Positions 47,303 to 59,581 of a stretch of 64,000 bases of DNA are shown here, piece after piece. Every line of letters begins with the position of its first letter. Positions within the stretch are counted from its first letter, which is position 1. The notes under the pieces were generated by a model, which saw nothing but the letters and a program-made list of their open reading frames with translations, did no database searches and was not told the origin of the DNA. The position numbers and the translations under genes were made by a program. Location: the NCBI GenBank assembly GCA_027475525.1, contig JAMWFC010000009.1, forward strand, positions 1,984,001 to 2,048,000, in the 5' to 3' direction. The stretch comes from Macrolepiota albuminosa. Taxonomy: Eukaryota; Basidiomycota; Agaricomycetes; Agaricales; Agaricaceae.

Positions 47303-48055
47303 TCAGTTGCATTCATCACACCGCTTTTCAGTTGCGCGATAGCGCCTCAACCGACCATCTGTGTCGTTCAACACCACTTTCTCCACCTTCAAAGGCGTAC
47401 CATTCACAATGACCATGTTGTTCATGAAATTCAGCAACACCTTGTTCTTACGCATGAAGGGCGTACCGATAATCATGTCATAGCGATCAAAATTTGCTAT
47501 ATCCACATATTCTTTTGTCAATGTCCCTGCCATCTTCATTCTCACTTCCGCACCAAACTGTACCATAGCGCAACTCCCAACAGTCCCCAGTTGAAGCATC
47601 AATGGCTCCTCCAGTTCATGAACGCAAATCGCGTTGACGTGAGCAAACTGGGGCGTAATGCCCGTAGTGGTACTCCCCGAGTCCCACAATGTCCATGCCG
47701 GATGTCCATTGACATCAACATACGTGACCAGGCACTCCTTCTCTTTGGGAGTATAGCGTGGCTGCTGCAACCTATTCATTGCTTTCTGCAGGGTTACACG
47801 TCTCATTCGGACATCCTGATCTCCACGGCACTCAGTCAGTGCAAACAGGTGTTCTTCCTTGTCCTCACAAGCATAATAGTCACTGTTGTACACATCCACT
47901 GTGATGTATTTGTCGCCATCAATCTGGACGCTCTCAGCGTCATCCACTTCCGACCCGTCAGCCTCTACTTGCGGCTCCTCCTCCATTTTGTCAACGATCT
48001 CATCGTCCTCGTTGTCACTGATGACATCGCTCGGTGCTGCAGCTGTATGGGCTGC
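47303..48055 (-). CDS. C2 aspartic protease
   Basis: Open between two in-frame TGA codons (48056-48058 and 47303-47305). LWDSGSTTTGI is the DSG catalytic site; YDMIIGTPFMRKNKV is the downstream hydrophobic/IGxPF block of retropepsins. The N-terminal part is acidic. Both flanking TGAs lie at the same positions in D, in the same frame. Function would be cleavage of the gag-pol polyprotein. Confidence 0.82.
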   Translation of the reverse strand, partial: AAHTAAAPSDVISDNEDDEIVDKMEEEPQVEADGSEVDDAESVQIDGDKYITVDVYNSDYYACEDKEEHLFALTECRGDQDVRMRRVTLQKAMNRLQQPRYTPKEKECLVTYVDVNGHPAWTLWDSGSTTTGITPQFAHVNAICVHELEEPLMLQLGTVGSCAMVQFGAEVRMKMAGTLTKEYVDIANFDRYDMIIGTPFMRKNKVLLNFMNNMVIVNGTPLKVEKVVLNDTDGRLRRYRATEKRCDECN

Positions 48056-50980
48056 TCAGATGTGTGCCTTAGGAGGGGCGGGGCACTCCTTAGCGAAATG
48101 TCTGCTCCTGCCACAATTGTAGCACGCTGAGGGATCCCCGGCAGGCCTTCTCTGGGCCGCTCCTAGAACCCCAGCGGCTTTGCCCACCATACGCGCTGCA
48201 GGCACCACCACTCCTCTTGGTGCTACTTGATTCTGACCCGAAAAGGGTCGACTATCCTTCGCTGGCAATTGTCCAGCAGGCTTCGATCGAGGCTGTTGGC
48301 CTCCAGGGATTGTCTTACGAACAACGAATCATGGATTGTGATTGTTCTCCATCTCCGTCTGTTTGGCCAGGAAGGTTCCCACCTTCACTGCCTGATGGTT
48401 CACAGTTCCTTGGCGGGAACTCCGCTGCTCATAATGGTTCACCGTCCATGTCGACTGCTCATAACGGATGGCATACACCAAGAATTTGGTCACAGTATTG
48501 ACCTCCGGAGACAAATTGTCGTCGCGTATCAACGCTCTCCTCATGTCTGCGGGTATTCCGTCCAGGTCACAGTATTGACCTCCGGAGACAAATTGTCGTC
48601 GCGTATCAACGCTCTCCTCATGTCTGCGGGTATTCCGTCCAGGAATGTCTCGTGAATAGTGTATTCGTCTGGATAGACGGCCATATTCTGTGCATGACCC
48701 ACCAGGTCATCATAAAAGGTCTGGACGCCAGTCTTAGCGTCATACACTGCCTTTCTAAAGGCATCACGGGCTTCCTGCATCGTAGCAGCGTTGACAAAAC
48801 GATTGTACAGTCCTATCAGGACTTCTTTAAATGTCCAATGCGGTTTGTCACGATTAATGTGAAGAACATGGTGACGGAACCAATTCCGAGCCTCTCCCTC
48901 CATAAATTCGTGTAGCACGAATATCCTCTCCTGGTCCATGTCGTCTCCACCATAGCAGCAGGCTGCAAGGTGGTAGCACACGTCCATGGCCCAGTCCTCC
49001 AGTTGAGAGAACCTATGTCCTCCAGCATACGCATGGATGTGCTTACCATCGGACTTACGGGGGCTTACCCCAGCAGGAAATTTAAACCTGACTCCAAGGG
49101 AGTCATCCACCAGATGAGTGAGACGGTCATGCATATGATCCATGTGGATCCTGACCGCTTCATTCATTCCCGGCATAGTTTCACGCAATTCATGAGGTGC
49201 GGGCATCGAAAATGCCTGGGGGCTGCGGAACAGGTGCTCATTGGCCACTCTTTCCGGCCGTGGGGTGGGCTGTTGCCTCACTTGTTGCTCTGCTGGTAAT
49301 CCACTAGCCTGCCTGCCACTATCACGATGATTATTATCGTCCCGATCGTTATTTTTGTGATCACAACCTCCACTGTCGTTATTGCAACGACTTGGCTCCC
49401 TCCGTTCGTAGTGACCACTACTATCATCACTACCACCTGGATCTCTGTCCGGTTCAGCAGTCCAAGCTGCAAATTGTCGCCACATATCATCAACAGGCGT
49501 TATACCCTCACGCCCTTCAAAGGCTACCCCCTGGTCATCAATTAACGACTCACCATGATCGCGCAAGTCCTGGTTGCATATCCTCTGGTAATTGACGTGT
49601 TCATTCCAGTTGTCCACTAGGTGGACGCGTCGCACTACGCGTCGTGGTCGCATTCGCTCCTCAAAAATGTGGACTTTGTCCACCTCTTCCTTGATTGTAA
49701 CTTGCTTATGAGGTGTCTTAACCTCCTGCACTGCAAGTAGTGCCTCTGGCTCTGCCGGAGTCATCGTCACAGTCTCCACCTCAGACAATGCCTGCTGAGG
49801 CACTCCGCTAACAATGCGTTGACGGTTTGCGGCGTTCTGACGCCGAACGTCTCCACCTCAGACAATGCCTGCTGAGGCACTCCGCTAACAATGCGTTGAC
49901 GGTTTGCGGCGTTCTGACGCCGAACGTAGTCTTGCTGAGACTCATTAGCCTGACAAGGCGCATTGAGCAATTCCATCGCGTCCACGATTAATGGTGCTCG
50001 TCGGCGCACACTCATCTCACATTCTACTGAGTCAGCTAGAGTAGCCGTTGAGACTGCTGACCCTCGCGCCGCTTTGCGCTTAAGGTATTCCACTACTTCG
50101 AGTTCGAAGATGCGCACAAACAATTTGATATATTCATTCGAATCGCCGCTTTGCGCTTAAGGTATTCCACTACTTCGAGTTCGAAGATGCGCACAAACAA
50201 TTTGATATATTCATTCGAATCTGCATGGGGTACATCATGGCTCCTAGCAGCCAGGAACTGTAAGTGCTTTATGACATAAAGCTGCAGACGCTTTCACGTC
50301 GATTCCTTCGTGACCGATAGATATCGGTCCAATACCAGCTGTAACTGGATAGACAAGGTCGAATGCGACCTTTTGCTTTCCTCATCGTCTGAGGATTCCA
50401 GCTTGGATTCTAAGTCCATAACTCTCCTGAGGCCATCATGCCTCACCTGCGGCTGTTTGCCGGTTCTTCTGTGCAACTCTGGAATTCCAGGCGCTGTTGA
50501 TGCCTTTTCCAACCTTACGACATTGTCGTCCTCCCTACTGACCACTATTGCTGGTCCTTGATTCCAGGCGCTGTTGATGCCTTTTCCAACCTTACGACAT
50601 TGTCGTCCTCCCTACTGACCACTATTGCTGGTCCTTGCTTCTGTCCTTGTGTCGTCAACAACGACGGTCCCAGTTCAGTGGCAGCATCGGCCACATATTC
50701 CAAATGCTGTTCCGTAGGTGCAGTCCAGAATGGGGTGCTATGCGCAAACGCGCTGCCTTGTACCATTTCCGAGTACTGGGTAACGTCCGGTTGACCCTCA
50801 GAGGGAGCTGAAGAGCTCTCGGGCAATACCGGCCTTGTACCATTTCCGAGTACTGGGTAACGTCCGGTTGACCCTCAGAGGGAGCTGAAGAGCTCTCGGG
50901 CAATACCGGGTACATCAATGAAGGCATTTGGCTTGCTGGCAGCGACACTCCTGAGACCACAGATCTCTCTCCTGGTTTAC
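48056..50980 (-). pseudogene. gag: C2 gag, main part, with CCHC knuckle
   Basis: Continues the N-terminal piece at 62306-62513 beyond D. Retrotransposon gag domain at about 49130-48530: DWAMDVCYHLAACCYGG, GEARNWFRHHVL, AQNMAVYPDEYT, FLDGIPADMRR. The CCHC knuckle (CYNCGRSRHFAKEC) is at about 48080-48125. A TGA near 50291 probably replaces CGA. Five 77-bp duplications (48489, 49772, about 50067, 50484, 50756) interrupt it, and removal of one copy restores frame at those I tested. Confidence 0.85.
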
Positions 50981-51292
50981 TGTAACGAAGTTACAAGGAT
51001 TTGTGAGCTTAATGTTCACACTGCACAGAATCAGACCAGTCCGGTCTATTGACTATGTAGTACAAACAAAAGATAAGCTGCTTTGTAAGCAGCTGGTAAA
51101 CTAATTTATATAATAATGTAAATTAATATTATATTATAATAAATATAATATAATAGTATCTACTGTAAAGTAAGTAAAGCTATGTGGCCAACGCCACATA
51201 GCATATTATATTATAATAAATATAATATAATAGTATCTACTGTAAAGTAAGTAAAGCTATGTGGCCAACGCCACATAGCAAACTACGCTACA
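50981..51292 (-). repeat. D 3' LTR (with a 77-bp duplication)
   Basis: TGTAACGAAG...ACGCTACA. Positions 51126-51279 hold two exact copies of one 77-bp segment; the partner LTR has one. A polypurine tract (ATTGGGGGGTG, minus strand) follows at 51293-51303. Confidence 0.92.
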
Positions 51293-51337
51293 CACCCCCC
51301 AATCAGACCGAGCTACGGTCTTGAGATAATATGACGG

Positions 51338-54300
51338 TCATGCCGTCGGTAAGTCAGGGACGGGGGCAATGGGAGAGTCCCCAGGCTCCCGGAATGGATC
51401 GGCAGTCACGTCGTCCATGTCGTAGTCGAGGAGTTCATCCTCAGGTGCGGGTGCGTAGGAAGTACCCGAAGGCCCTGCTACTGGCAGGGAGTCGTCATAG
51501 TCCCGGAGGGGGGACAGTGTGAGATTGGGGTCGATGGTCGACCCTGAGACAGGTGGTTGGGGATCAGGCAGATCCCCAGTGTCGGACGGGTTCTGGCGCG
51601 TCCAGATTTTGCAGGCATGAATGTCTTGCCCGATGGAGAGGTACATCCCCTTGGCAAGCGCATCGTCGTATGCACGACGACTGTCCTGCTGCTGGAGCAT
51701 CAGGTGTTGGTGATCGCCAATGGTGGCCTCGCGCCACCCATCCCACTGAGGGATGGACTGGGGTGTACCGTAGTGGTCGAGGCGTTGTAGCCTCTCGTCG
51801 TCGATAGCAGCCGCCTCGTTGTAGAGCCGGCTGTCGCTGAAGAATAGATGGGCCAAGTAGGTGACCCCATAAGTGTACGCGTGGTCAGCCCAGCTGACCG
51901 GAATTTGATTGTGAAGAAGGACACGTAACGCGTCAAGTGGTGAATACGGAAGCTGACGCTTCCAGGATGTCCACAGCCCGAACCTCGAAGGTAGGGTCGT
52001 CGGCGTGGAGAGGCTCAAAGGCTTGCCCCGTGGCCGCCTCGTACTCAGCCACGGCCTCTTTGTAGAGGCCTGGCCTGGCGAAGACGTAGGCCAGGTACTT
52101 GTATACCGTGGCCTTGGAGGGGCGGCTGGCACTGAGGGCGCGTACAAGCGCAAACCCAAAGAGGCTGCACCAATGAATGCGCATGGCTCGGTCCATGGCC
52201 AGACCAGTCCACACGTTGGACGTCCCAGGGTGTCCATAGAGGAGGGCGTATGAGCCCAGATAGTCCAAAGCAAATGGTTGCTTTAGATCAGGGGGGGTAA
52301 GGCCGACGAAGGCAATTTTCCCTCCCTCTTTGCGGCGATAGAGCCATGACGGCACAATCATTCGCGGGGCGTTCTCCCGCTCCTCTGGACTCGCGAAGGG
52401 TACCGTAATAGTCCTATACTTGACCTCGTCGAATAAATGAGACATAGCTCTGTCTCGGGCCGTAGGGTGGCAGCTGAGCGCCACCTGCTTGAATTCGTTG
52501 AGCAAGAGGTAGCCCAACTGACACTGACGAAGCGGCGTAAACTGGTTGTTAACCAGTGCATGAAGTCTACGGACTTCTCGAGGACTGCGGGGAAACCCGC
52601 GAGGTGCCACTTGGTACACCTTACTGTTGTGGGGCGTCGCGGCGGCGTTGCCCTGTTTATCGTCCTCGAAGGACCTGGCTGCGTGGGCTTCTTGCCCGAC
52701 GAAGATGGTATTGGTCATCGGTGACCAATAGAATTGGGGAGCCAACCCCGCGCCAAAGAATGAGTTCTGGCGCTCAATAGGGTTTCGTCCTCAAGGAGGG
52801 CGGCCCCTCGTTTGGTGCTGTTCTGCGCCCGACGCTCCATCTTGGCTCATCGATTGCTGTTGCGCCGTTCGCGCACCATATGTTGTGCCGCCGTCTCGTG
52901 CGGCACTGGGGATTCCATACGAGCCTCTTCAGGCTCCTCATACCACTCGTCGTCGGAGGGAGGGGAAGGCAGCCTCTCCGGCTCCGACTTCTCAGATCGT
53001 GGGTCCATTGCCCACACACACCGCGGGAGTCAGGCTGGCAGGCCCTCTACCAGTATAGCGGGTAAAAAGGGGATGTTCGCCCCTGGGGCCCCTTTCGGGG
53101 CATCCTCGGGGAAGTGCACGTTGACGTAGGCGCGCCCTTCCGGTTGCTTACCCCGACGATCCTTTTGGGGTTGTGAGGCCTTGGCCTCAGTGGGGCGTGT
53201 GCTCACGCCCCTGGAACTCTGCTCCCCAGAGTACGTGGTGGATACCACGGATACTGGTCGCGAAGACGCGACCTCAGACGCGCCGCTGGCGAGGCGCTGG
53301 ATAAGCCGGGGGGCAGCTGGAGCAGGAACATCTTTATAGGGGAGGATGTCCCGTCCTAGACCGGCCTCCTGGCTGGGGGCAGCAACCTCGACTTAATCGA
53401 GCGGGAGGGCGCGTCCTCCACTCCTTGCCGACGCGCCCTTTTGCTGGAGTCGGTGTCCCGACTCGGGGGTGTAGTCTGCCGCTTACGAGCGGCCGAAATG
53501 GCAAGGAGATCAGTTTTGCGCTGAGCGCGCATATGATCCATGTCGTCCATCATCCGGCAGATGAGGATGACTGCCTCCGCATCGCAGAGGAACGATGACT
53601 CTGTGGGTACATCGTACCCGTTATCTCCCAGACATTGGAGAAGGGTAGCCAGGACTAAGTCCTGGCTGTGAGTGGGCTCGACAGCCCGTGCTTTTCCTTT
53701 GTCGCGTCGAGGACGCGACTCTTCTTCCGAGCTGGGCTCGGATTGGTGCGGCATTTCCAGCTGCTGTAGCAAGGAGAGCTTGGCCAAGCTCTCCACTCTT
53801 CTTCCGAGCTGGGCTCGGATTGGTGCGGCATTTCCAGCTGCTGTAGCAAGGAGAGCTTGGCCAAGCTCTCCATCGGCGCATCAGCCGATGAACTGATGCT
53901 CCGTTCTGTATTGAGAGTTTCTGTACTCTCGATGGCCACGGTGGCCTGCACGAGGGATGCTTTGCGTCCCTCTAGATTGTCAATTGGTGCTGTGGTCGAC
54001 AGAGAAATCGACCGGCCTCCCTTGGCTTGCGACTCATGCGAGTCGCTGTACTGGGGCATTGCGCCCCAAGCCCCCATCCAAGCCGGGGGGTACAGCATCA
54101 TTACGGGCACACCACCCATCCCAGGGTAGTGCGCCGGGGCGGTAAACTGGGGAAAAGGATGTGTCCCCAGTTGCCCTGTTGCCGGTACAGGGGCAAGCTG
54201 CCTCCATGCCGACGCTGCTTGGGGGCTGACTAGCCCCCCGTAGGCCTGTTGCTGGAATTGGCCCTCGGTGTGATGTGGCGCATAAGCGCCTGGTGCTGGT

Positions 54301-54587
54301 TGTTGGGGCTGATAGCCGCCCACAGGTGCGTTCTGGGGCATGAAGTTGCCCTGCATGGTTTGAAGTGGCGGATAGCCACTGATCACCGGCTGCTGCGGCA
54401 GGTAGCCCGCCGCTGGTGGTTGCTGCTGCTGTGGGAAGCCCACAGCTGGTTGCAATTGTCCCCACTGGGGCGCATTTTGGGTCTGCGGGGGAGCCATCTG
54501 CCCCCCCCCTTCAGCCGACGGTAAGACTGACGGCGTACTCTCAAACTGCTGCTGCTGGTCATTTAAGTCCACGGGCATGCTGTCCAT
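51338..54587 (-). pseudogene. D third ORF, unknown, about 1,000 codons
   Basis: Homologue of the C third ORF. ATG 54587 begins a 240-residue Gln/Pro/Gly-rich region (GYPPLQTM, QQQQPP), then a helical, basic segment to about 53356, a poorly preserved middle, and the conserved domain at 52745-51933 and 51940-51338. Shared blocks with C2: APRGFP/APRGLP, LLYGHPG/LVFGRPG, VFARPGLYKEA, WADHAYTYGV and IPQWDGWRE. A stop and shifts around 53356-52780 and a 1-nt shift near 51937 break it, plus a 77-bp duplication at 53718. The C-terminus is acidic. No known domain recognised. Confidence 0.75.
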
Positions 54588-54690
54588 GGTTGGGGGAAAA
54601 AAGCGAAAAAGAAATTTCGCCTTTTAAGAGGTGTTTCAGCCACAGCTGCTGACCAACTCAGCCAAGCCGCGATCGGCACTGCCGATCAAA

Positions 54691-57600
54691 TTAAGCGCCA
54701 GCACGCTTACTTAATTGATGTGGGCGCTTAACGCCCTTCAACTCCAAATAACGGTCAAGTGCCGCTAGCTTGGAGCAATGGGAGTGTGGCTCCCATGTTG
54801 TGTCCCCCAGGGACCATCGTACCTCAAACTCGAGCATGTTACGCTCAGTCCACCGGTGCCCAATTATGCACTCGACGAACCATTCGTCATCGTCTCGAGC
54901 CCCAAAATCATAGGGGCCCGGGGTTGCCCTGTTAGGGAACAGTGCATCATCAGACGCGCTGTAAGGTCGCAACAGCAACACATGAAACTTAGGAATGATG
55001 CGTTGTTCCTGTAATGCCAGAGGCAGCTCCAACACGTAGTTGGAGGTACTTGGCTCTGCGTCTAGGACGCGGTATGGGCCTACCCACTTCGGGCAGAGTT
55101 TACTCGCCCGTCCCTTTGGGAGCTTCAGATTACGTGTTGATAGGTAGACCAACGCTCCTACTGCTATTGGCGGGTCTGCTCGCCTACGGTGATTGGCGTT
55201 TTTCGCCTGGAAGACTCGCGCCTCTATGATGGCGTCATGTGCTGCCGCGATGTTCTCCAGGGCCTGCCTGGCAAACTCGACAACTCCGCGGTGAGCCACT
55301 GTATCAGCACGAACTTCGTGCAGCATGGAGGGCACAGGGCCTGCCTGGCAAACTCGACAACTCCGCGGTGAGCCACTGTATCAGCACGAACTTCGTGCAG
55401 CATGGAGGGCAAGTACCCTCCATTGAGTTCAAAGGGCGCATACCCTGTGGTATCCGAGATACTCGCGTTAATCGCGAACTCAGTGAGTGGACACCAGTCC
55501 ACCCAGTCCCGTTGGTCAGGGCGAACAACTGCCCTCAAAATCTGACCGATACTGCGGTTCGCCCGCTCTGTCTGCCCATCCGTTTGAGGATGGAAGGACG
55601 TCGACATGAGGAGTCGCGCTCCTAGCAGTTTGTGGAGTTCTCTCCACCATTGAGACGTGAACTTCGAGTCACGATCGCTCACAATGGTGCTAGGCAGCCC
55701 ATGCAGCCTAACGATCTCCCTCAGGTAGATCCATGACAGCTCCTTAGCCGTCAGCGTAGTTCGCACCGGTATGAGGTGCACCATGCTCATCATGCGGCAT
55801 ATGACTACCCAGAGGTAATCGAACCCTCTGGACTCGGGAAAGGGACCTACGAAGTCCATTCCGATTGAGTCCCAGGGTTTCACCGGCACGGGTAGCTGGT
55901 GTAGCTTCCCGGGAGGGGATCCAGGGGGCAACTTTGCCCTCTGACACGCTGTGCATGACGCGCAAAACTTAGTCACTTCTTGGGCCATACGTGGCCACCA
56001 ATACCATCTCCGGATGTAGCCCAACGTCCGGGCGGCACCAAAGTGCCCCACCAGGGCATGGGCCTGGTCCAAGACCCGCGTACGGAGGAGGCATACCACT
56101 GCCACCCCTTGACGGTTCTCCGTCGTGATGAGTCCACCAGGCTCATGCCTGAACCGAGGATGGTCGTCAGGATTGGCGATTATCTCGGCGAAGAGAGGAT
56201 CATTGCCATAGTCCTGCACCACCTCCTGCCGGAAGTCGTCATTGACCAGGCTAGGAGGCTGGGATGAAGGCAATTCGCCTTCGAGCATCTCCGCAAGCGT
56301 AACGGGTACATCGTGGCGCTTGTGCTCCCTAGTGGACGCTGGGTCCACGGCTTCATGCTCCTTGAGCAACTGGGCGGCTACATCCCGTTCTTCACGCTGC
56401 TCTCTGAGGCAAGTGCTTCGCCTCCGTTCATCGTCACGCATAGCGCGTACTTCCAGGACATGCTCCCTGAGCTCCTGGTATTGGTGGAGAGGTAAATCCT
56501 CTCCATCAGGGTCTATGCGGCAGTCTGCCTGCACATACTCATGAGGCTCGTGAGCCTCCCTGACTACATCACTCTCAAAGTAGCGCGACAAGCAGTCTGC
56601 CACTTTGTTGAGTTCACCTTTAACATAGGTGATGTCGAACTGGTATCTCGACATGTAGTCTATCCACCGTCGCTGGCGCGGCGACAAGTTCACCTGAGTT
56701 TTAAAGAACTCAAGGGCCTTGTGGTCCGTTATGATGTGGATGGGGTATCCCATCAGCTTATCCTCCCACTTGAGGAGGGCCTCGAGTATGGCAAGAGTCT
56801 CCAGCTCGTGCACTGCATAGTTTTGCTCATCAGCTTATCCTCCCACTTGAGGAGGGCCTCGAGTATGGCAAGAGTCTCCAGCTCGTGCACTGCATAGTTT
56901 TGCTGGGCGTCGTGAACTTCTTCGACATGAACCCTGCTGGGCGGCACGTCTGCCAGCTGCTTCCCTGGCCGTACATGGCTCCGACGCCTGTCTTGGACGC
57001 ATCGCAAATGAGCCATATTGGCTCGTCCCGTTTAGGGTCGATTGGTCGAATCACCGGAGTCTTCGTACAGATCCGTTTGACCATCTCGAAGCACCGCTGG
57101 TGCAACGGCCTCCAATTGAACGGAGACCCGTTCTGCGTCATGGCCATAAGTGGCCCAGTATAGGCTGTGACATCGGGCAAGAAGCTCGATATGTAGTTGA
57201 CAAGGCCAACGAATCGTTGGATGTCATTGTAGTTTCAGGGCGTGTGCCACTCCTGAATACGATCGAGCTTGTCCTGATCAGGGTGGATACCCCGCTCATC
57301 TATGACATGCCCTAGGCAGTCTATACTCTGAGCGTAGAGCTCACATTTTTTCCACTTCAAGTACAACTTGTACTTGCGCAGTCGTTCGAATACGACTCTG
57401 AGGTGCTGCTCATGCTCCTCCATAGTATCCGAGTAGATGAATATGTCATCTAAGTAGACGTGCATGAAACGTCCTATTACGTCTCAGAAGATAGAGGTCA
57501 TTAGCCTCTGTAGATGAATATGTCATCTAAGTAGACGTGCATGAAACGTCCTATTACGTCTCAGAAGATAGAGGTCATTAGCCTCTGAAAGTTGCTGGAG

Positions 57601-58807
57601 CATTGCAGTCTCCAATCTGCATTATATTGCTCGTGAATGTACCCATGATCGACGCAAATACGGTCTTGGGTACGTCCTCGGTGCAAATGTGCACCTGCTC
57701 GTAAGCGTCAGTAAGGTCAATCTTCGAGCGATACTTCGCCCGAGCCACGTCTTCCCGGATCACCTCTTGATCTGGTAAAGGAGTTACATCCTTTATGGTA
57801 TTGTCATTGCGCTGACGCGCATCAAGAGCTGTTCGAAGGGTTCCATCCTTCTTTGGGATGCACAATAATGGTGCAGCTTGAGCGGTGGTGCATGGGGACC
57901 ACCATTGAGCATTCAAATAGCGATTAGTCTTATCGCGTAGTTGCTCCTGGAGGGCGCGCGGACAGCGTGGCAAGTGGTACTTATACTGCTTGTTCTCGTC
58001 TATGAGATTAATCTCATGGTTCACCTCCCTCCATGGCGGGAGCTCCTCCTTGGTCCCATTGACCATGTTGGCAAATTCTTCTTGCCATTGCTGACGCAAC
58101 CGAGGAATATCTTCCTCACGAAGGCTTGTCGCCTTCTGCTTCCCCTTCATACGTACCGGGGGAAGTACTTCCACCGTCTCTGAGGGTGGCCGAGGCGGTG
58201 GTGCATACTGCTTGTGCATTGCAAGCACCCGATTGACACTGTCATCGGGTATATGTAGTCTCAGCGGAGCACCCGCTGCAGCTGCCTTATAAGCCACGAG
58301 GCTTGTTCCCTCACGTACAAGTGAGTATGCTACGGACACCTCGTCTGAGGCTGGCTGGCGATACGCTGGGTTGACTGTCATCTGTCTCTGGTGCGCATTT
58401 TGTGCACACGTGGCTGCCACCAGCTCATTCCACTCTTGCGGCATTCAGGGGTCGTATGCCCAGTCGTACTCCGGCAGGGGAGCTGGTCGCTCCCATAGGG
58501 ACCGTGTGTCCCCCTCTACTGAGGCTTCCGCCTCTTGGATGCTGTCTTTCAAGTCTTCCAACTTGACTCGTGAGGACGTAGGTGGACATACATCCACTGA
58601 GTCCTCCCGTTGTCTCGCCTTTCGATGGCGTTTGTCTGGAGGCCTTGCGCCTCGAATCTCAGGAGCGATTATTTGCTCGTTGCTCTTCTTGGAGGCTTGA
58701 TACTCCTCCTCGCTCATCATTACCACGTTGTGGTCTGCGCTCAGTCCAGGCATAGCCTGCACTTCCTCCTCCACATCCTCCATGGCCAGCACTCTGCGCC
58801 GGCCAAG
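54691..58807 (-). pseudogene. pol: D pol: RT, RNase H, integrase, chromodomain
   Basis: RT from about 58150 to 57240 (LLCIPKKDG, KIDLTDAYEQ, VYLDDIFIY), RNase H about 57010-56600 (CDASKTGVGAMYG; HIITDHKALEFF), integrase 56170-55000 (HFGAARTLGY, CASCTACQ, MDFVGPF, SDRDSKFTS, QTERANR) and an intact chromodomain (EWFVECIIGHRW...FEVRWSLGDTTWE) ending at 54691. CGA-to-TGA stops at about 58445 and 57486, 1-nt deletions near 57597 and 56910 and another TGA near 57237 inactivate it. Duplications at 55258, 56751 and 57433 also interrupt; removing one copy at 55258 joins integrase to chromodomain. Confidence 0.9.
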
Positions 58808-59581
58808 TCATGGAGAGTCCTTGCATTTCTCCGTAGTGCGATGACGTCGCAGACGATTATCAGTGTCGTCTGCTGTAGCTCGTTCGGCTGGGATCACTTT
58901 CCCATTCACTAGTACCTGGCATTGGTCAAAGTCTAGTATGACTTTGTTACGCCGCATGAATGGCGTTCCCAGTATCATATCGTAGCAATCGAAGTTCGCT
59001 ACATCCATGTATTCCCAGCTACATGAGCCCGGCGTTTGGACATTCACATTTGTCCCATACTGCACCATGGCTCGGCTCCCTACGGTGCCCAGCTGTAACG
59101 CCAATGGCGTATCCAACTCCTGCACGGATATTCCGTACACATGGGCGAACTGGGGCATTATGCCCGATGTGGTACTCCCAGAGTCCCATAGGGTCCATGC
59201 CTTGTGGCCGTCTACGTCCACATACAAGACCAGGCACTCCTTGTCTGCTCGTTTCAATGTAGGGCGCTGCAAAGTGCCCTCTGCACGATGAAGGGTCACC
59301 TTCTTCATCCGAACCATGTTATTCCGTTCGGGATCATTTGTGGACGGCCAATCCGTCATCGCCACTAGGCACTCAGAGTCGCTGTCACGACTGTAATACT
59401 CATTGTCGTAGACGTCATCATATACATTGACTGTGACGTACTCCTCCCCCTCCACGACCACACTCTCGGGCTTGGCGCCCGATGCCTCCTCTGGGGGCTC
59501 CTGGTCGTTTGTGGGGTGCTCTGCCTCAGAATCGGCAGATACGTCTCCATCACTCCCACTCGCGGCTGCAGTATGTGCAGC
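58808..59581 (-). CDS. D aspartic protease
   Basis: Open between in-frame TGA codons at 59582-59584 and 58808-58810. LWDSGSTTSGIMPQF is the catalytic site and YDMILGTPFMRRNKV the conserved downstream block, matching C2 closely. Acidic N-terminus as in C2. Confidence 0.82.
   Translation of the reverse strand, partial: AAHTAAASGSDGDVSADSEAEHPTNDQEPPEEASGAKPESVVVEGEEYVTVNVYDDVYDNEYYSRDSDSECLVAMTDWPSTNDPERNNMVRMKKVTLHRAEGTLQRPTLKRADKECLVLYVDVDGHKAWTLWDSGSTTSGIMPQFAHVYGISVQELDTPLALQLGTVGSRAMVQYGTNVNVQTPGSCSWEYMDVANFDCYDMILGTPFMRRNKVILDFDQCQVLVNGKVIPAERATADDTDNRLRRHRTTEKCKDSP

Noticed and set aside
49327..49545. Hydrophobic Ile/Val/Thr-rich plus-strand ORF
   Set aside because: It is the complement of an Asn/Asp-rich low-complexity stretch of C2 gag; no start context or conservation in D.
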